DNA of 64,000 nt from Setaria digitata (lineage: Eukaryota > Nematoda > Chromadorea > Rhabditida > Setariidae), in contig RCAB01000228.1 in NCBI GenBank assembly GCA_003640385.1, positions 34,630 to 98,629 of the forward strand, written 5' to 3'. The position numbers and the translations under genes are program-made. Position 1 is the stretch's first letter, and every line of letters starts with the position of its first letter. Shown piece by piece: positions 40,566 to 54,158 of the stretch. Below the pieces are notes generated by a model. It was not told the DNA's origin, did no database searches, and worked only from the letters and a program-made list of their open reading frames with translations.

Positions 40566-42606
40566 ATGGAGATGGAGAAGACAAGATTCCGCCTAGTTGT
40601 GTTGGGTCCTGGAAAAGTGGGGAAAACATCAATCATTCGCCGCTATCTTCATGGAACTTTCGATGAAAAATACAGGGAGACCGTTGAGGATCTTTATTCG
40701 AGAGATTTCAATATACAGGTTTTTCTTACTTTGAATTTGTTCGATGAAACTCTCCTACTGTTCTAATAACGATCATGTATATCCTGAATTCTCTTTCTGT
40801 TTTGCTTTTTTTGTGCAGTGAAAATCAGTTTATTAATGAAACAGGGAATGGAAATATCACTGGAAATTTTGGATACGAATTTCGATTATCCGGGTATGCG
40901 CAAAATTGCAATAGCATCTGCAAATGCATTCATGCTGGTTTTTGCTGTCAATGATGTGCCTAGCTTTAAACAGGTTTTGATGATTTTAATTGAAATTTTT
41001 CATATCCTATCCATCTTCAAAAATTCTGTATAAGAAAAAATCAATTAAGGAATCGAGACAAATGCAAAAAAAAAAAAACTTTTTCATGTTCAAAGATCCT
41101 CAAAGTCATAAATTTTTCACTTCAGATGAGTGACATATGGACACAAATTGTGCAACAACGAAAAGACGCTCGAACCCTTGCAACTGTTATTGTTGGAAAT
41201 AAGTGCGATTCATCGTCCCAAAAGGTGTTTAAATAATGACATCAGGCTGTAAAATGATATTCCTGAGATCTTTCAGCATTCAAAGGGACAGTTATGAGCA
41301 CAAATCCGATATTAATTTCAAAATTTTTGATTTAGATTTTTGAAACAACGGTTCAAGCATGGATGCAACGTTTGAATTTCAATATAAGCTACGTCGAGTC
41401 TTCTGCAAAGATGAATTATAACATAGTAAAGATTTTTCGAAATTTTTTGGAACAAAGTGATTTATTGGATAAAGAAGTGAGTTATAGATTATTTCTTTTT
41501 CTTTCATTCTACTAAAATACGTCTGGACTATATGGATCAAAACATCTGATATATTTCTTATATACTACTCCTTACGATTAATTATTGCATAATACACAAA
41601 TAAACGTGCGGTGATATTTGAAATGTCTCATTTCTCGTTCATATCCACACGACGAGGTTTCTTGCGTTCCTTTGTGAGCAGATGAAATTATTCAGCACCT
41701 TCCTAAAATGCATCCAATAATTATTTGCTTGATTCAGATTTGTCTATTTTGCATTACTAATCGTTGGTTAAATTAACTTATACTCATCAATTCCTAACAT
41801 TTATCACCTTTCCCTGCTTTTTTTCACCTCATATTCGTCTTATATTAGTCCATTTTTCTTGCTTCTTGCCTTTTATATGTTGGAACTATAGTTTTTAAAT
41901 TATGGATATTTTTTTTTTTGCAGAAATGGACAGAGCAGCAAAAAGTACGATTTCGTGAACTTTCGCCAACAAAGACACTTAGCAGAAACTGGTCATTACG
42001 GGTAGGTACTATTGTCTTATTACGTTAACGTGCCAAAAACAAATGCTAACTGTTTCTGAATATACACACAAAGTTTACAATAATTTTGTTTTGGAAACCT
42101 CAACCATATATTTTATCAACAGCTAAATGGAAGAAGTTAGCGCAGGACGAAGTGGGCAGGGTGATAACGGTCACACTCTTTCGAAATATTTCTGCCGTGG
42201 CAAAATTTCTTGAACATACTGAATCGTCAACCACAAGATCCTGGAAATTTGTTGCACAAGGAATAATTGTTCATCAGAGCTATCTTCTTCTCAAACAAAA
42301 TATAGTGTTTCCTTCTTTTCTCCATCCTTTCCCTTCATCTCAATCCTACATTTGAAGCCTTAATGATAATACATCCTAGTTTCGATTTGTGCAGCTCACC
42401 ATCATTCAATTAATACTTTAGAATTTCGAACAAAAATTTCATCACGTGATAATTATTGATAATTGCAGGTTGTTACAGCTAAAGATAGCAGTCCAAAAAG
42501 TTTTAGTCGATCAGGCAGTCTCCTACGACGCTCAAAGCATCTTTCACTGAGAATAAAACGTCAGGATAAGGAAGTAGCACTAGAAAGTGATTGTAAGATA
42601 TCATAG
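40566..42606 (+). CDS. Ras-like small GTPase, RasD/Di-Ras type, farnesylated end
   Basis: Exons 40566-40718, 40845-40973, 41126-41224, 41336-41476, 41924-42001, 42469-42606, all phase 0; 245 residues. Likely a membrane-anchored signalling GTPase. Motifs: P-loop GPGKVGKTS (14-22); switch I YRETVEDLY with Thr39 at the Mg-binding position; NKCD (119-122); ESSAK (148-152). The region DFNIQGMEISLEILDTN matches the RasD/Di-Ras pattern. Switch II is odd: DTNFDYPGMRK replaces DTxG, so both the DxxG glycine and the catalytic glutamine are missing. The tail is Ser/Arg/Lys-rich (SLLRRSKHLSLRIKR) and ends CKIS, a CAAX box fit for farnesylation; vertebrate RASD1 ends CVIS. Exon 2 was started after ACAG at 40844 because the nearer TGCAG gives an immediate TGA. 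AATAAA at 42751-42756 is the likely poly(A) signal. Confidence 0.88.
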
Positions 42607-44662
42607 CTGCAAAAATGTCACACTTCTTCAGATCACTGTACATATAATCATTATTAATTAATGATTATGTAAATTCTGTACTGACAAATCACTTTCAAAA
42701 GCCATTTTGATGTTGCAGTTTTGATTGTACTGCCTTATTCATATTTTCATAATAAAGGTATACTTTTCCCTACAACACAATGATTCTGAAGCTTCCTTTT
42801 TACCATCCTTTAAGGCGATAATTTTCATTTTGATAATAAGCGAGTTTCTTTCTCGCTCATGGGGCAAGCGTCCTTTTCACAGAATTCAGTCTTTTTTAAA
42901 AATTGAGTTAACTAATAATAAATTAATTTGTTCCATGCTTTTAAAATTATTAGCGCAGCGATAACGGAGCTTTAGTACGTTCTTTTCTACTAAAACCAGC
43001 TAAAAGTTACTCGAATGGCTTGTCACTTCGGATGAGAGCAAGTGATGACAGAAAGAGTTAGCTAATGTCAAATGTTGAAATAAACTAACAGATTTTGGTT
43101 AGTTTAAACTTTTCACAATTTGCCAGTAGTATGCGTGTGTGTATGTATGTCTGGCGGCATAGATGCATTTCGGTGTTTTAAAATTTGATTGTCCGTTAGA
43201 CAAACAAACAAATTGTACATATGAATTTGTTTCACATTCTCTTGTCTGTATTTTAGAAAAAATTTCTTTCCCGTCCTTAAACCAATTTCAAGTACGGAGC
43301 AGTACTGAACTGTAGTAGAGAACTCTGTTCTTCTGTTCTGGAGCTGTAACTTTTCTGCATTGTTGACAACTTTTATTTATTTGAGAAATCGACAACCTCC
43401 CGAGAACTTTGCCGTGTAGATTGATCTGGACACCAAAATTACGGCTGGATAGTTTCAACGAGATATCTTCCGAGAACCTAAAGTAAACTGAGAAACCACT
43501 TGAGCCAGAGAAACTCGAAGGAACAAAAGGAATTTTGTTAGAGTTTTATACAAGTGGTTGAAACATCCTCAATTCGTTTCTTTTCTGATTAATTAGAAAT
43601 GTTCGAAGAGCATAATCTAAACATTGAAACATCTAACAGTTATCAACCGGTTTTATTGAATGAAATCAATTAAAATTATAGCGGGGTAGGAATTCAGTGA
43701 GAAAATTAACATGTGATCGGTTATTTGTAACTTGAGGCAAAATTTTCAACAGGAACGAAAATTTTGTTCAGAGTTCGCAGCAGCAATTTTTCAGGGATCA
43801 ATTGTTTTCAGTTGTGAAACTGATGAATACATCTGAGTGGATTCATCAATATTATCGGGGGAATACTGAAAGGAACAGCACAGTGACGACGATTAGAGTT
43901 ATTTGAAAAAGATAATTTATCGGTGTAGGGCAAACTGCAGTGAACTAATGATAGTTGAGTAATTGATCATGTCGTCATATTTGTGGGAAGGAAATTTCCT
44001 GCTCTTCACTTCCTAAACAGTAGTCTGATGCGGTACATGAAAAGGGAGTTAGGGAGGAATTAATGATCATTTTTTATGGTCTCTTCGGAACGATGAATCT
44101 TGGGGTTTGTGGGAGAGTACTGATGATATTGCTGAGCACTGGAATGCAGTGTCGTGTATGCGTGCTGATACGACCATGTTTCATTTCTAAGGTCACCGTC
44201 ACCACTGCAGCATTGCATCGGCGTCATCGCGTGCATGCAGATGACATATAATCTGCAACGGGTGCCTTCTCACGGCTTCAGCTCACCCCTGAACTATTTT
44301 GGAAGCAGAAACTGCACAGAGGCAATCTGTGCTGCTCTGCAAGATGCAAGCAGTGTCGTTGCTGCAGATAACAGCCGAAGATGAGATCTGTGAGGTAGAT
44401 GGAGCGATTGTCACTGTATCTGTCGGTCTTTACCTGCACCTGCAAGCTTACCTTACCAGAGATGCGAGGAGTGTTGTGCCTCTCAGCAGCAGGTGTGTAC
44501 AACTTGCCGTGTGCCCTTCGCCTCCGCGACCGTAGCAGCGACGAAGACAGCGACCACGACGACATCGAAGGAGGAGGACAGTGCGGAGTCGGAGTTGCTG
44601 TGCACCATCATCTCATCTCATCACACATACATTTTCTCTAAGGGCTGTCACCGTGTGCGGTC
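42607..44662. other. Intergenic / 5' leader of the claudin-like gene
   Basis: Contains the poly(A) signal of the GTPase gene, then AT-rich spacer. Bases about 44130-44650 are clearly GC-richer and probably form promoter or 5' UTR of the following gene. Overlapping open frames there on both strands (44278-44714) have no domain or splice support. Confidence 0.55.
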
Positions 44663-47600
44663 ATGTGGTCCTCGCCTTTACTGCTGTCCCTCACAAGCGT
44701 TTTTGGCCTGCTAGGCCTGGCGTTGATCACATTGGCCCTGGCTACTGACTCATGGACTGATTATCAGGTATCATCCATTTTCTTTTCATTATAATGCCAT
44801 ATACATCATCCCATTGATTTTGTGATCTGTTTTTTTGCCAAAAATTAATTTGTATTGGCAGTGACCTTCACTTCAAATTTCTCAGTCGTTCAGTGAGTGA
44901 GTGAATGAATTTACTACCTGTTATGTGTTTATAGAACTTCTATTCAGTGCATAATAATGGTACTAATTAACACTGATATAAAATTTTCCACACTATTTGA
45001 AAAGATGATTTTCATTCTTGAAAAATTCAAAACAAAATACACTCTGTATGGCTACTACTTAATAGCCTATCAAATTCAGTACTTCACTACTCCATTGTTG
45101 TATATCTTTTTGGGCTTTTCTAACATCACTAAAGGACATGTGGTTTCTTACAACAACCGCATTTGTTTGATTCCATTTTCACCATCCATCATCGTTTTTC
45201 CATTCGATCATAATCACACACTCAAAAATTTTATATAAAGTTATTTAGCAGATTGAAATTCAATCAGAAAATTCCTCATATTTTTAGAAACTTCAAAGAC
45301 GCACTTTTCATATGTTTGTATTTAAATTGGTGTTTTAAATCCCTTTTCCGTTAATATGAGCCCAAACTCCAATGAATTAAAGCACTGAACGGTCAGTTGA
45401 AACACTGGCGATTTACTCCGTTTATAAACCAAAGCGGCTGGAAAACATCTAAGTTCATTGTTTACTGGAAACCATGTAACATTTTACTATAAAATCTTAA
45501 ATCATTTAATGGAATCATATTTACATTTGCTTGTTTCATCAGATAAAAGTGATCGATGTTTAGCAAAGGATTTCTTGCCTTCATTTCGAACTTACAATTG
45601 ATCATCTTTTCAACCATTTCTTCATGTCATTCATCTGTGGATGTTATCAGTAATCATTATCACCTCATTGTATGCAAAAATATAAGTCATTCATGTTTAC
45701 ATCATTCGCACACTTCTGTTTTGACTTATTTGTTTTACCAGCTGAATCCTGAGCTGTCCAGAATGTTAACAATTCATTTTTCTGGCCATTGTATTAATAA
45801 AGAGTTTCTAAGCTTTTAATATGATATAAAATATCATATTCCGCAGCGCTGATTTCCAGAGTATGCTTATATGGTTCATTTTTGGTTTGCTCTATAATCA
45901 TCCCCAAATTCATGTTAATAAAAGTTTTGGCGGTGACTGTTCCTGGAAAAGAGGAAAAAAAATTATTAAATTTATTCAGAATATCTGAAATATTTATCAT
46001 AAGTAATAGATTTTGTCTTTATATCAAAAGCGAAGAAAATTTTTTGCAAAAAACTTATATACCCAGCAATTAGTTTCATTTTTGTCTAGTTAATATGAAG
46101 GATTAATTTTTTGCATTTGAAGTATAAGGTTTATGTTATTATCAAACAGCAAGTGAAAGAAAGGAAATGATGTCGTCGATGAAATTTCAATTCATTAAAA
46201 ATTAATTAAAAGAATTGAAATAAACGTCCAGAATGAAATTGAAACTGAATTGACATAGATGTGCGGAAAATCTCCGAAGTTTTGTATTCACTACAATTTC
46301 ACAGTTTTATCATTATACTGACTGACAGAATTTATCAGACTCTCACAAATTCCTTTTTCCTATTTTTTTTTTTATTGGTCTCTAGGTGAATGTTTTCCTT
46401 ACATAAAAAGCATTGTTTATAACCTGAATTCTCACATGCAGTATGTCAGCCTTTAACCAAAATTTATTTCATTACCATTGTACTTCGACAGATAGTCATG
46501 CTGTTTTATAGAAATTACCATGAATCTGAAAAAAGTCAATAATCCAACTGTTTCCGTTTTTTTGCTTGAAAATTTATTGCTTCCAAGGAATCTCGAAACC
46601 CTTTTTAAATTTTACCGAAGTTTCGGATTGAAATTGCTATATTATTGCATATAGGCTATTTAACTCACATTCGAAACGAACACTTTAGATATCATACCAA
46701 ATGAAGAGCCTTTAGAAAATCTCAAAAAAAATTCCCCAAGAAGTGAATGACAGCTCAATAATAACTTCTTTCATACCAAAAAGAAGAATTTTCAGAGTAT
46801 TCAACTGAGGTTACTAGTTCAGGAAGATAAAGCAATATTTTATCAACTTTCAGGCTAATTTATACATGTGATGCCGAGGAGGGGGGTGAATTTAACAGAA
46901 CAGAGATACCTAAACTTTTATTGCCACATATATAACTTACTACTTATATATATATACATTTATTTATTATTTTATTTATTTATTTAATTAATTAATTAAT
47001 TATATTTATTATATTTAGTTAATTAATTAATTAATTAATTTTATTTATTTATGTATTTTACTTAATTTATTTTATTTTATTTATTTATTTTATTTACTTG
47101 TTTATTTTATTTATTTATTTATTCTATTCATTTATTTATTTCATTTATTTATTTCATTTATTTATTTCATTTATTTATTTCATTTATTTATTTCATTTAT
47201 TTATTTCATTTATTTATTTCATTTATTTATTTCATTTATTTATTTCATTTATTTATTTCATTTATTTATTTCATTTATTTATTTCATTTATTTATTTCAT
47301 TTATTTATTTCATTTATTTATTTCATTTATTTATTTCATTTATTTATTTCATTTATTTATTTCATTTATTTATTTCATTTATTTATTTCATTTATTTATT
47401 TCATTTATTTATTTCATTTATTTATTTCATTTATTTATTTCATTTATTTATTTCATTTATTTATTTCATTTATTTATTTCATTTATTTATTTCATTTATT
47501 TATTTCATTTATTTATTTCATTTATTTATTTCATTTATTTATTTCATTTATTTATTTCATTTATTTATTTCATTTATTTATTTCATTTATTTATTTCATT

Positions 47601-50600
47601 TATTTATTTATTTCATTTATTTATTTCATTTATTTATTTCATTTATTTATTTATTTCATTTATTTATTTATTTCATTTATTTATTTATTTCATTTATTTA
47701 TTTATTTCATTTATTTATTTATTTCATTTATTTTATTTATTCATTTTTATTTATTTAATCCATTTGTATCTTTATTTATTTATATGTAATTTATCTGACT
47801 AATTAATTGATTAATTAATTAAATGATTTTTTAAACTTATTTCATCGCAACTTAATATTGCAAAACGACTTGTAGTTTGTTTTGTATAGATTATAGATAC
47901 CGCAAGATTTCGGCGGTTGAGCATATTGTTGTACGAGATGGAAAATGCAAGAAATTCCATAGTATGAGGTGTGGTTTTTTTTTTTTTTTTTTTTTGAAGG
48001 AGGGCATTTTGAAACACTGCAGTTGATTTCCTCCTCAGAGAAAATTACCTGGAGTGGTTGCAGTGAAGTAGGCGAAGTTTGATGTTCAATACTAAATCGC
48101 TGAAATAGCTAAAGTTTACAGCAATCTCAATGAACGGTCGTTATTTGCTTATATACATACCCACTGAGTATGATACTTAAAACTGAATTTGAAATTTTAT
48201 TTTTCACATTTCAGGTAAATCGACGAGAAATAATCAATGCTATGAATCGAAATACCGAATTAAATGCTCGTTTGAAAGATAATGTTGTACGAAATCCGTT
48301 ATATTTTTCACGCAGTTATGGTCTCTTCCTTGTGTGTTTTTCAGATGCCGTACCTTCCGGTAATGAAATTATTTAGTTTATGGTTTATGTCTGATTAATG
48401 ATGATATTAATTGCATTTGTATTTTTCATAATTAATCAGCAAATAACGTTGGACGAAATTTGACCTTTTACCTAGAAACTTTAGTTAGGCAATGTGGTAA
48501 CTCATTGGTTTATTCTTGAATTATTAATGGTTGCTGTCAGATTTTTTTTTAGTGATCAAAACCTCATAAAAGTATATGCTACAGAAAAGTTACTTTTGGC
48601 TAGTAGATTTAATTAACCTATAGGAGTAAGAAACTTTCTATACTACCATTTTCTTAGTTCTGCATCGAAGAATTTCTTTGAAGTTATGTTGTCCATATTT
48701 TTTTTTTGTTTTTTTGAAAATTCTGTTCAAAATTTGATACTAATTATTGTTCAGTTACGAGTCACTACTTATTAAATACTACACAACTGCTGTATCAAAC
48801 CAAAGACATTGTATATAACCGGAAAAATTTATACGATATCGGTTAATTGATCAGAATTTCACTGAAGGAAAATGTCGTTAGGCCTCAAACGGAGATATTT
48901 TATTTTGATGGAAGAAAATTTCAAAACTACCCGTTGATATCAAATCCAAATAAATGTTCCAAATTAACATTGCCTTCAAAATTTAAAACTGAATTGGAAA
49001 TCTCTTCAGATATCGGGAGCTTTTCCAAATTCGGCTCACCATGTATCTGGAACGACGACTATCATCCTTCGGATGCAGCATATGAGAAATACAACAGCTT
49101 ACAAATATACCGTTACTATGCCATGTGGGGTGCTGCAATATTGTATCTTTTGGGACTTGTTGTGTTTATTATTTGCTCCATATTTGGTATGGTTGGCTGT
49201 TGGCGAAGAAGTACCAAAATAGTCCTCACTACTGCATTACTTATGCTTTTCTCAGGTAATTTTTTATTTTTAGCTCCTGCGACGTTTCTGTTTATTGCTC
49301 ATTAACAACCTAAGTAATTCCCTTTTCTCTTCTTTTCTTTTTCTCTCTTACCCTCAGAATGAGCAAGCTGCCGGTAATAGTTTGGAGTTTCATGTGTAGA
49401 CCGCAATTATAAATTCAGTGAAGCTAATTTTAGCATTTGAAGTTCCTTGTTATTTCTCACTCTTTACTTTCCAACATGTTACAAACTCGGTTCATTTTCA
49501 TTCGGGAACACAGTCATTTACTCTCATAACCGTCTTGGTAATCAGTGCTGTTCAGATATTCGATCTATTAATTGTTGCTGAGAAGCAACCCTTCCTCGCA
49601 TCCTAGTAGTTGCTGATAGTGGAATATTACTCTTTCTTTCCCATAGCTTGGTCATGGTAAAATATCCAAATAAAACGCTTTCGAAATTCAAGGTGAAACA
49701 ATGCAATGAGTGTCTTAGGAAGATTTTTCCGTTTTTTTTTTCTCCCCAGTCTAACCATTACAACAACTTGCATAAAAGAAAAAACACTAATTTCGGAATT
49801 TTATTCATCACTTGTGACTAAATGCTCTGGAGTGGAGATTGTTAAATTCGAATAACAAATTGACCTAAATATCGAGTGTACACTACTCACTCCACACTCA
49901 ACATTAATCCTCTTTTCAACTTAACTATCGTTCTAATGAATAACGAAAACGACTCGTGCTATAAAAATTATACACAGCTAAGAAGAAATTAACAATTATG
50001 GGAAAAAGGAGATGAGACCGGTGTTTCATACGTTTGTGTAGAAAATTACTTTGCAGCTACTATTTAATAATTATTCCGTCAATTTCCTCATCTGAAATTC
50101 ATTTTGAGAAGCTTGAAAAATTAATGTCCAAGATATATGATCAGAAAGTAAAACTTTATCGAATACGCAGTTGTTACGCTTCATTTTATTAAAATGTCAA
50201 TTTTTTTATAGGGAAATTTTGTACTTCAGGGGATTCCTTTGATATAAAAGTTTCCAAACATATCTAAACAAGTCATGTAAATTTTACGTTGTGAAAGAAA
50301 TAAAGTTTGTATGATCCGATGGTTAAAAAGAAAGTCTTTTCTGTTGCAATATGAAAAAGTTGATGTAGTATGCGATTAACTGGTAAGGTCAGTTGCAGAG
50401 AAGGCAGCACTTCAGTTTAGTGTCAATGTAATCATTAAATTCAAAAGAAAAAAATTTATTTTTTCTTTTTTTTTTCCAAAGAAAACTATTTTTGTTTTGC
50501 AAGCATTTTAGTTAAACTCATTGAAATAAGCGCTTGAAATGGATATGAATTTCAGTAATGTTTCTCGCTGGCTCAATGGCGTGCTGGCATTTGGTTAATT

Positions 50601-52508
50601 ATTTGGAGAGGCATGTACTCGATATGTTACCTTTTTATAAATCTTGGGAACCGGTGAGCTTGTCAAGTGATTCATTAAAGATATCAAGGAAATCTTTACT
50701 AATGTTCTCAAAAGGATAAATATGGTTTCCAGTAAACAAAAAAAATTTACAGATTTTAAAGCAGGGGACACGATTCAGCTACGGCTGGTCTTACATGGTA
50801 TCCTGGGTTGGCATTGCATTCATACTACTCGCATCAACATTCATGCTATTATCCTACAAAAAAATCAAGGTTAATTTCTATCGCCTTTTAAAAATTTAAT
50901 AAGTACTTCGCTATTGCTCCTTCATTTGTGGAATTCCAGTTGACACTTCGAATCAGTTGACATCTATTAATGAGGTCTATGAGCGAACAAAATACTTTAG
51001 CAGTATACTATGCGTCACTTTTTGTTAGCATTTCATTTGATGTGCACATTTACTCGTTCCAATCTCATTCCTTTCATTTTCAAACTGAGCAAAAGGAAAT
51101 AGAAGTAATGTAATATAGATCAGTCACTCTTCCAGTATTTCCTGTTGTGCCATTTCTGAAGTATAGCGAAATTCTCATACAACATCATCAATAATGTTTA
51201 GATGTTTGGTCTTTCTTAATTCAACAAAACAGTGTCAGCGTGGATAACACCCAGCATTTTGACACTGTTATGTGGCCAAATGTCCATTTATTATGTGTAG
51301 TTGATGAGGCGGTTTCAATTTCTAAAGCCAAAATTGTAATCTTTTGTGGTAGACAGAAGACCTTGAACTCGACTGATATCGACGACGCTCAAAAAGTCCA
51401 CCACATATGCCCGCAGGTTGAGCATTTCAGACTTTCTATCTGTCCATCCTTCTCTTCCCATATTTCGTATTTCATTCATCCTATATAGCATTCTTCCTTG
51501 TCTTAATGTCTCTCTGTAATTTCTTTACAAGAACAAGATGAAGAAAATAATGGGACAAATTACACATATACATATTACACTTCACACAACGGGTGACCAT
51601 GAAATTATTGCTAAACGAAATTATGCCCATCTTGCCACCTTCTTGTCTTTCGCCATCTTCCCCTCATTCGCATTGTCACTTATATTACTACTGCAGTATT
51701 AAATCATATGAACCAATAATAATTGAATAAGCCTCTGAATGGTGAAGGAGTAGGAAATATGAAAGCGAGGATAAATTAGAAGTGACTTTAAAGAAACTGA
51801 AAGTCATTTGTGGCTTCCATGTATATTTTCGTAAGTAAAATAAAATTTCTCACTTCGTGAAGAATGGAAATAGATACCAGGAAGCTTAGGAAACACTTCG
51901 GGAAAGAAGAGCTCATTTCAAAAGTTTGCTAAATATATAGTCAGCTGAAAAAGGCCTTTGGAATTGATTTCTTCCAATTTCAGACTGTTTATATTCAACT
52001 TCAGTAGTAAAAAGTGCCAGTCAGTTAGAATCTGTTTTGTGTTTTAACACTTCATTCTTTCCAAATGACCTGATTCAATGCCTCAACATGCGATTCAGTC
52101 ATCCCACAGTTTTCATGCCCCTTTGAACTCCATTTCTTGAATTCTTTCACGTCTTTTTTCCTCTTCCACTTTCCGCCGTTACTATTTTACTTTCGGAAAA
52201 TAATTAATTAGTGTTGGGGAATTAAAAAAAAAAAAAAAAAAAAAACCTTCGTTCATTTCAATAGCCTCATGAGAACGCGAACACTGACCAGTGTTTTAAT
52301 TTCAAATTACTTTCAGGAAGAGGAAGAACGAGCTTTTGAAGCAAAGCATGGTGCATATATGATGCCGAATTATTACGACAAGTCTTCAGCAATGGTACCC
52401 TATGGTTATGGCACATATGGAGGCTACCCGACTGCATATCCGGCTGCATACTACGGACAGTATCCGGTAGGCACGGGATATTATGGATATATGACATATG
52501 GTCGTTGA
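44663..52508 (+). CDS. Claudin/PMP22-like four-span membrane protein
   Basis: Predicted exons: 44663-44767, 48215-48359, 48755-48810, 48868-49255, 50556-50653, 50753-50869, 52317-52508 (366 residues). Span 1 begins at once (SVFGLLGLALITLALATDSW). The GLFLVCF block resembles the W-GLW-C-type motif of claudin-superfamily first extracellular loops. Spans 2-4 are in AILYLLGLVVFIICSIFGMVG, IVLTTALLMLFSVMFLAGSMACW and MVSWVGIAFILLASTFMLL. The cytosolic tail is charged (EEEERAFEAKHG), then Tyr/Gly/Pro-rich (YGTYGGYPTAYPAAYYGQYP). It may belong to the nematode Clc-like family; that name is tentative. Such proteins act in cell junctions or membrane signalling. The junction between exons 2 and 4 is uncertain: exon 48755-48810 and the acceptor at 48867 are phase-consistent but weak. 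Intron 1 (3.4 kb) carries a minisatellite. Confidence 0.78.
46920..47128. repeat. TTTA/TTAA low-complexity stretch flanking the minisatellite
   Basis: Degenerate TTTA, TTAA and TTTTA units run directly into the 13-bp array and look like the ancestral low-complexity sequence from which it expanded. A shorter similar stretch follows the array (47735-47825). Confidence 0.85.
47129..47725. repeat. 13-bp minisatellite (CATTTATTTATTT)n in intron 1 of the claudin-like gene
   Basis: The C of each unit falls every 13 bases from 47129 to 47597, giving 36 perfect units. After that, 17-bp variants with one extra ATTT appear: one ending at 47614, two more 13-bp units to 47640, then five consecutive 17-bp units to 47725. 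The unit length is not a multiple of three, so all three frames carry the same cycle; the 234-residue Phe/Ile-rich open frame here is an artefact. Confidence 0.97.
52200..52245. repeat. Poly-A run in last intron
   Basis: About 21 consecutive A bases (52224-52244) before the acceptor of the last claudin-like exon. Similar poly-T/A runs occur at about 2569-2590, 5976-6001, 38601-38620, 47973-47995, 61328-61358 and 61480-61499. Ordinary homopolymers. Confidence 0.8.
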
Positions 52509-54158
52509 CGCCATCGAAAATGATGAAAACAACATTCCATAACGATATTCTCAAGCACTGCCCCGTCCCATCTCGAGCACTGTAGCATTTGTAGGTTTAA
52601 TACTTTCTTCAGGGAAGGAGTAGCTTATCTGTCGCTTATAAAAATTTGTCAGATTCTGAACTGCTGGATCTGTTTCTAATTTTACGATAGGTGAATAACC
52701 GACCGTATTATTGCAAATACTAAATGAGACAGCAGAGCTGATGAGATTAGTAAAGTACTCAAATTTCGTGCTACTTTGCTCAAACTCCACTATTAACCAT
52801 TCAGTTTATTAATAACAACAATATCATAAGGCTGCATCAATAACTGTACGGGTCAATTTGAGAAAATGTCTGATTTGATGAGTTAAAAGCATTAAATCCG
52901 ACAATTCTGAGCTTTCAGCATTTTCTTATGATGGCTTTTCCTCCCTTACTGCTTCAAATTTTTAGCAAGAAATTTTCCTGATTAATCACTTTAAGAATAT
53001 GATCGAAAAGATGAAAGTATAACCTAGCTTGGAATTCATGAAAGAAATCATATGTTTCCAAAATCTTTGTATATCAGTTGACGAGAACTTTGTCGGATCA
53101 AAAACTTATTTCCTCTACCATTATTTTCATTGTTGCCAGAATAGTTCGTTTGTTTACGTCGTTTGTTCATAATATCTTGCCATCACCAGCAGTGTGATCA
53201 TAACAGTCGTTTCCCATTCCTTCCCAAATATACCCGAAGACATATACTGACATTATTTATCCACACTCAAAAACTGCATTCCAACAAATCGACACCAGTC
53301 ATACATATTTTCCAATATATTCACACTTCATACCTCAAAATGTGAAGAGCATCCGCATGAAGCATGAGTAGCCGAACAGCGTAAAATATTTCTTACAATC
53401 CATAACCTCTGGACTTACCAAATAATGATACATGTTATTATGGTAAACCACCAATAATAACGTCATCATTGTAAAAATTCCATAAAAAAAAAAACATCTC
53501 CTATTAGAAATTTAAAATCGTAGCTAAAAAGAAAAAGATTAACCAAACAAAATAATTAGGAAAAACACCAATTTTAACGACAAAAAAGACTACTGCTTAC
53601 AATAATGAATAGTATTTTGGAAACTTCTAGCACACAGCGCAGATGTTGAGTGTTTAAAACAATTACCAATATTTCCATGATTCTCAAGACAACAGAAAAA
53701 TGCTATTTTAAGGAACCAACAAGATAACATGAAGCAATAAACACCTATTCACAGTAACATTTCTTTGCCTTCATATTTTGCAAGCAGAGTTGCAAAAAAC
53801 CACGTGCCACTTCGTATATTAACATATCAATTTGCATTCACTTCTTTGTCCTTTCCAGTATTAGTTTTAAACGTTTTTTTGCTACTCCAACCCTCTGGAA
53901 TAAATAATTTTTTCGATTCTTATGGTTGATAAAAAACGAATCCGGAAATAATTGTAAAAAGCAAAACAAATACATAAGGATATTGAAATAACGTTTGCAC
54001 ATTCTAGCCATATGTTTCTTGCTAGTAACAAAAATTAATTTGTATATTATCATTATGCTTGTATGGTTTGTTTATTGTGCTGTATGCATCATTTTGGACA
54101 ATTATATAAATCATTATCATGCGTTAAAGAAAAGAATTTGGCTGGCAATTTCATAAAA
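52509..54158. other. Intergenic between convergent genes
   Basis: Separates the 3' ends of the claudin-like gene (+) and GTPBP1 (-). On the minus strand AATAAA lies at 54076-54071, about 83 bases beyond the GTPBP1 stop, and is its likely poly(A) signal. No supported coding sequence; the frames at 53163-53345 and 53838-54053 are AT-rich noise. Confidence 0.6.

Noticed and set aside
40819..40844. Using the first TGCAG acceptor for exon 2 of the GTPase
   Set aside because: It gives an immediate in-phase TGA. The acceptor 26 bases later restores the conserved IQG..ISLEILDT block.
44278..44714. Four overlapping frames with Ser/Thr/Arg-rich products
   Set aside because: GC-rich leader just before the claudin-like start; frames conflict with each other and none matches a family.
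47098..47802. 234-residue Phe/Ile/Tyr/Leu/His open frame on the + strand
   Set aside because: It is the translation of the 13-bp TTTA-rich minisatellite; the unit has no stop in this frame. No gene.
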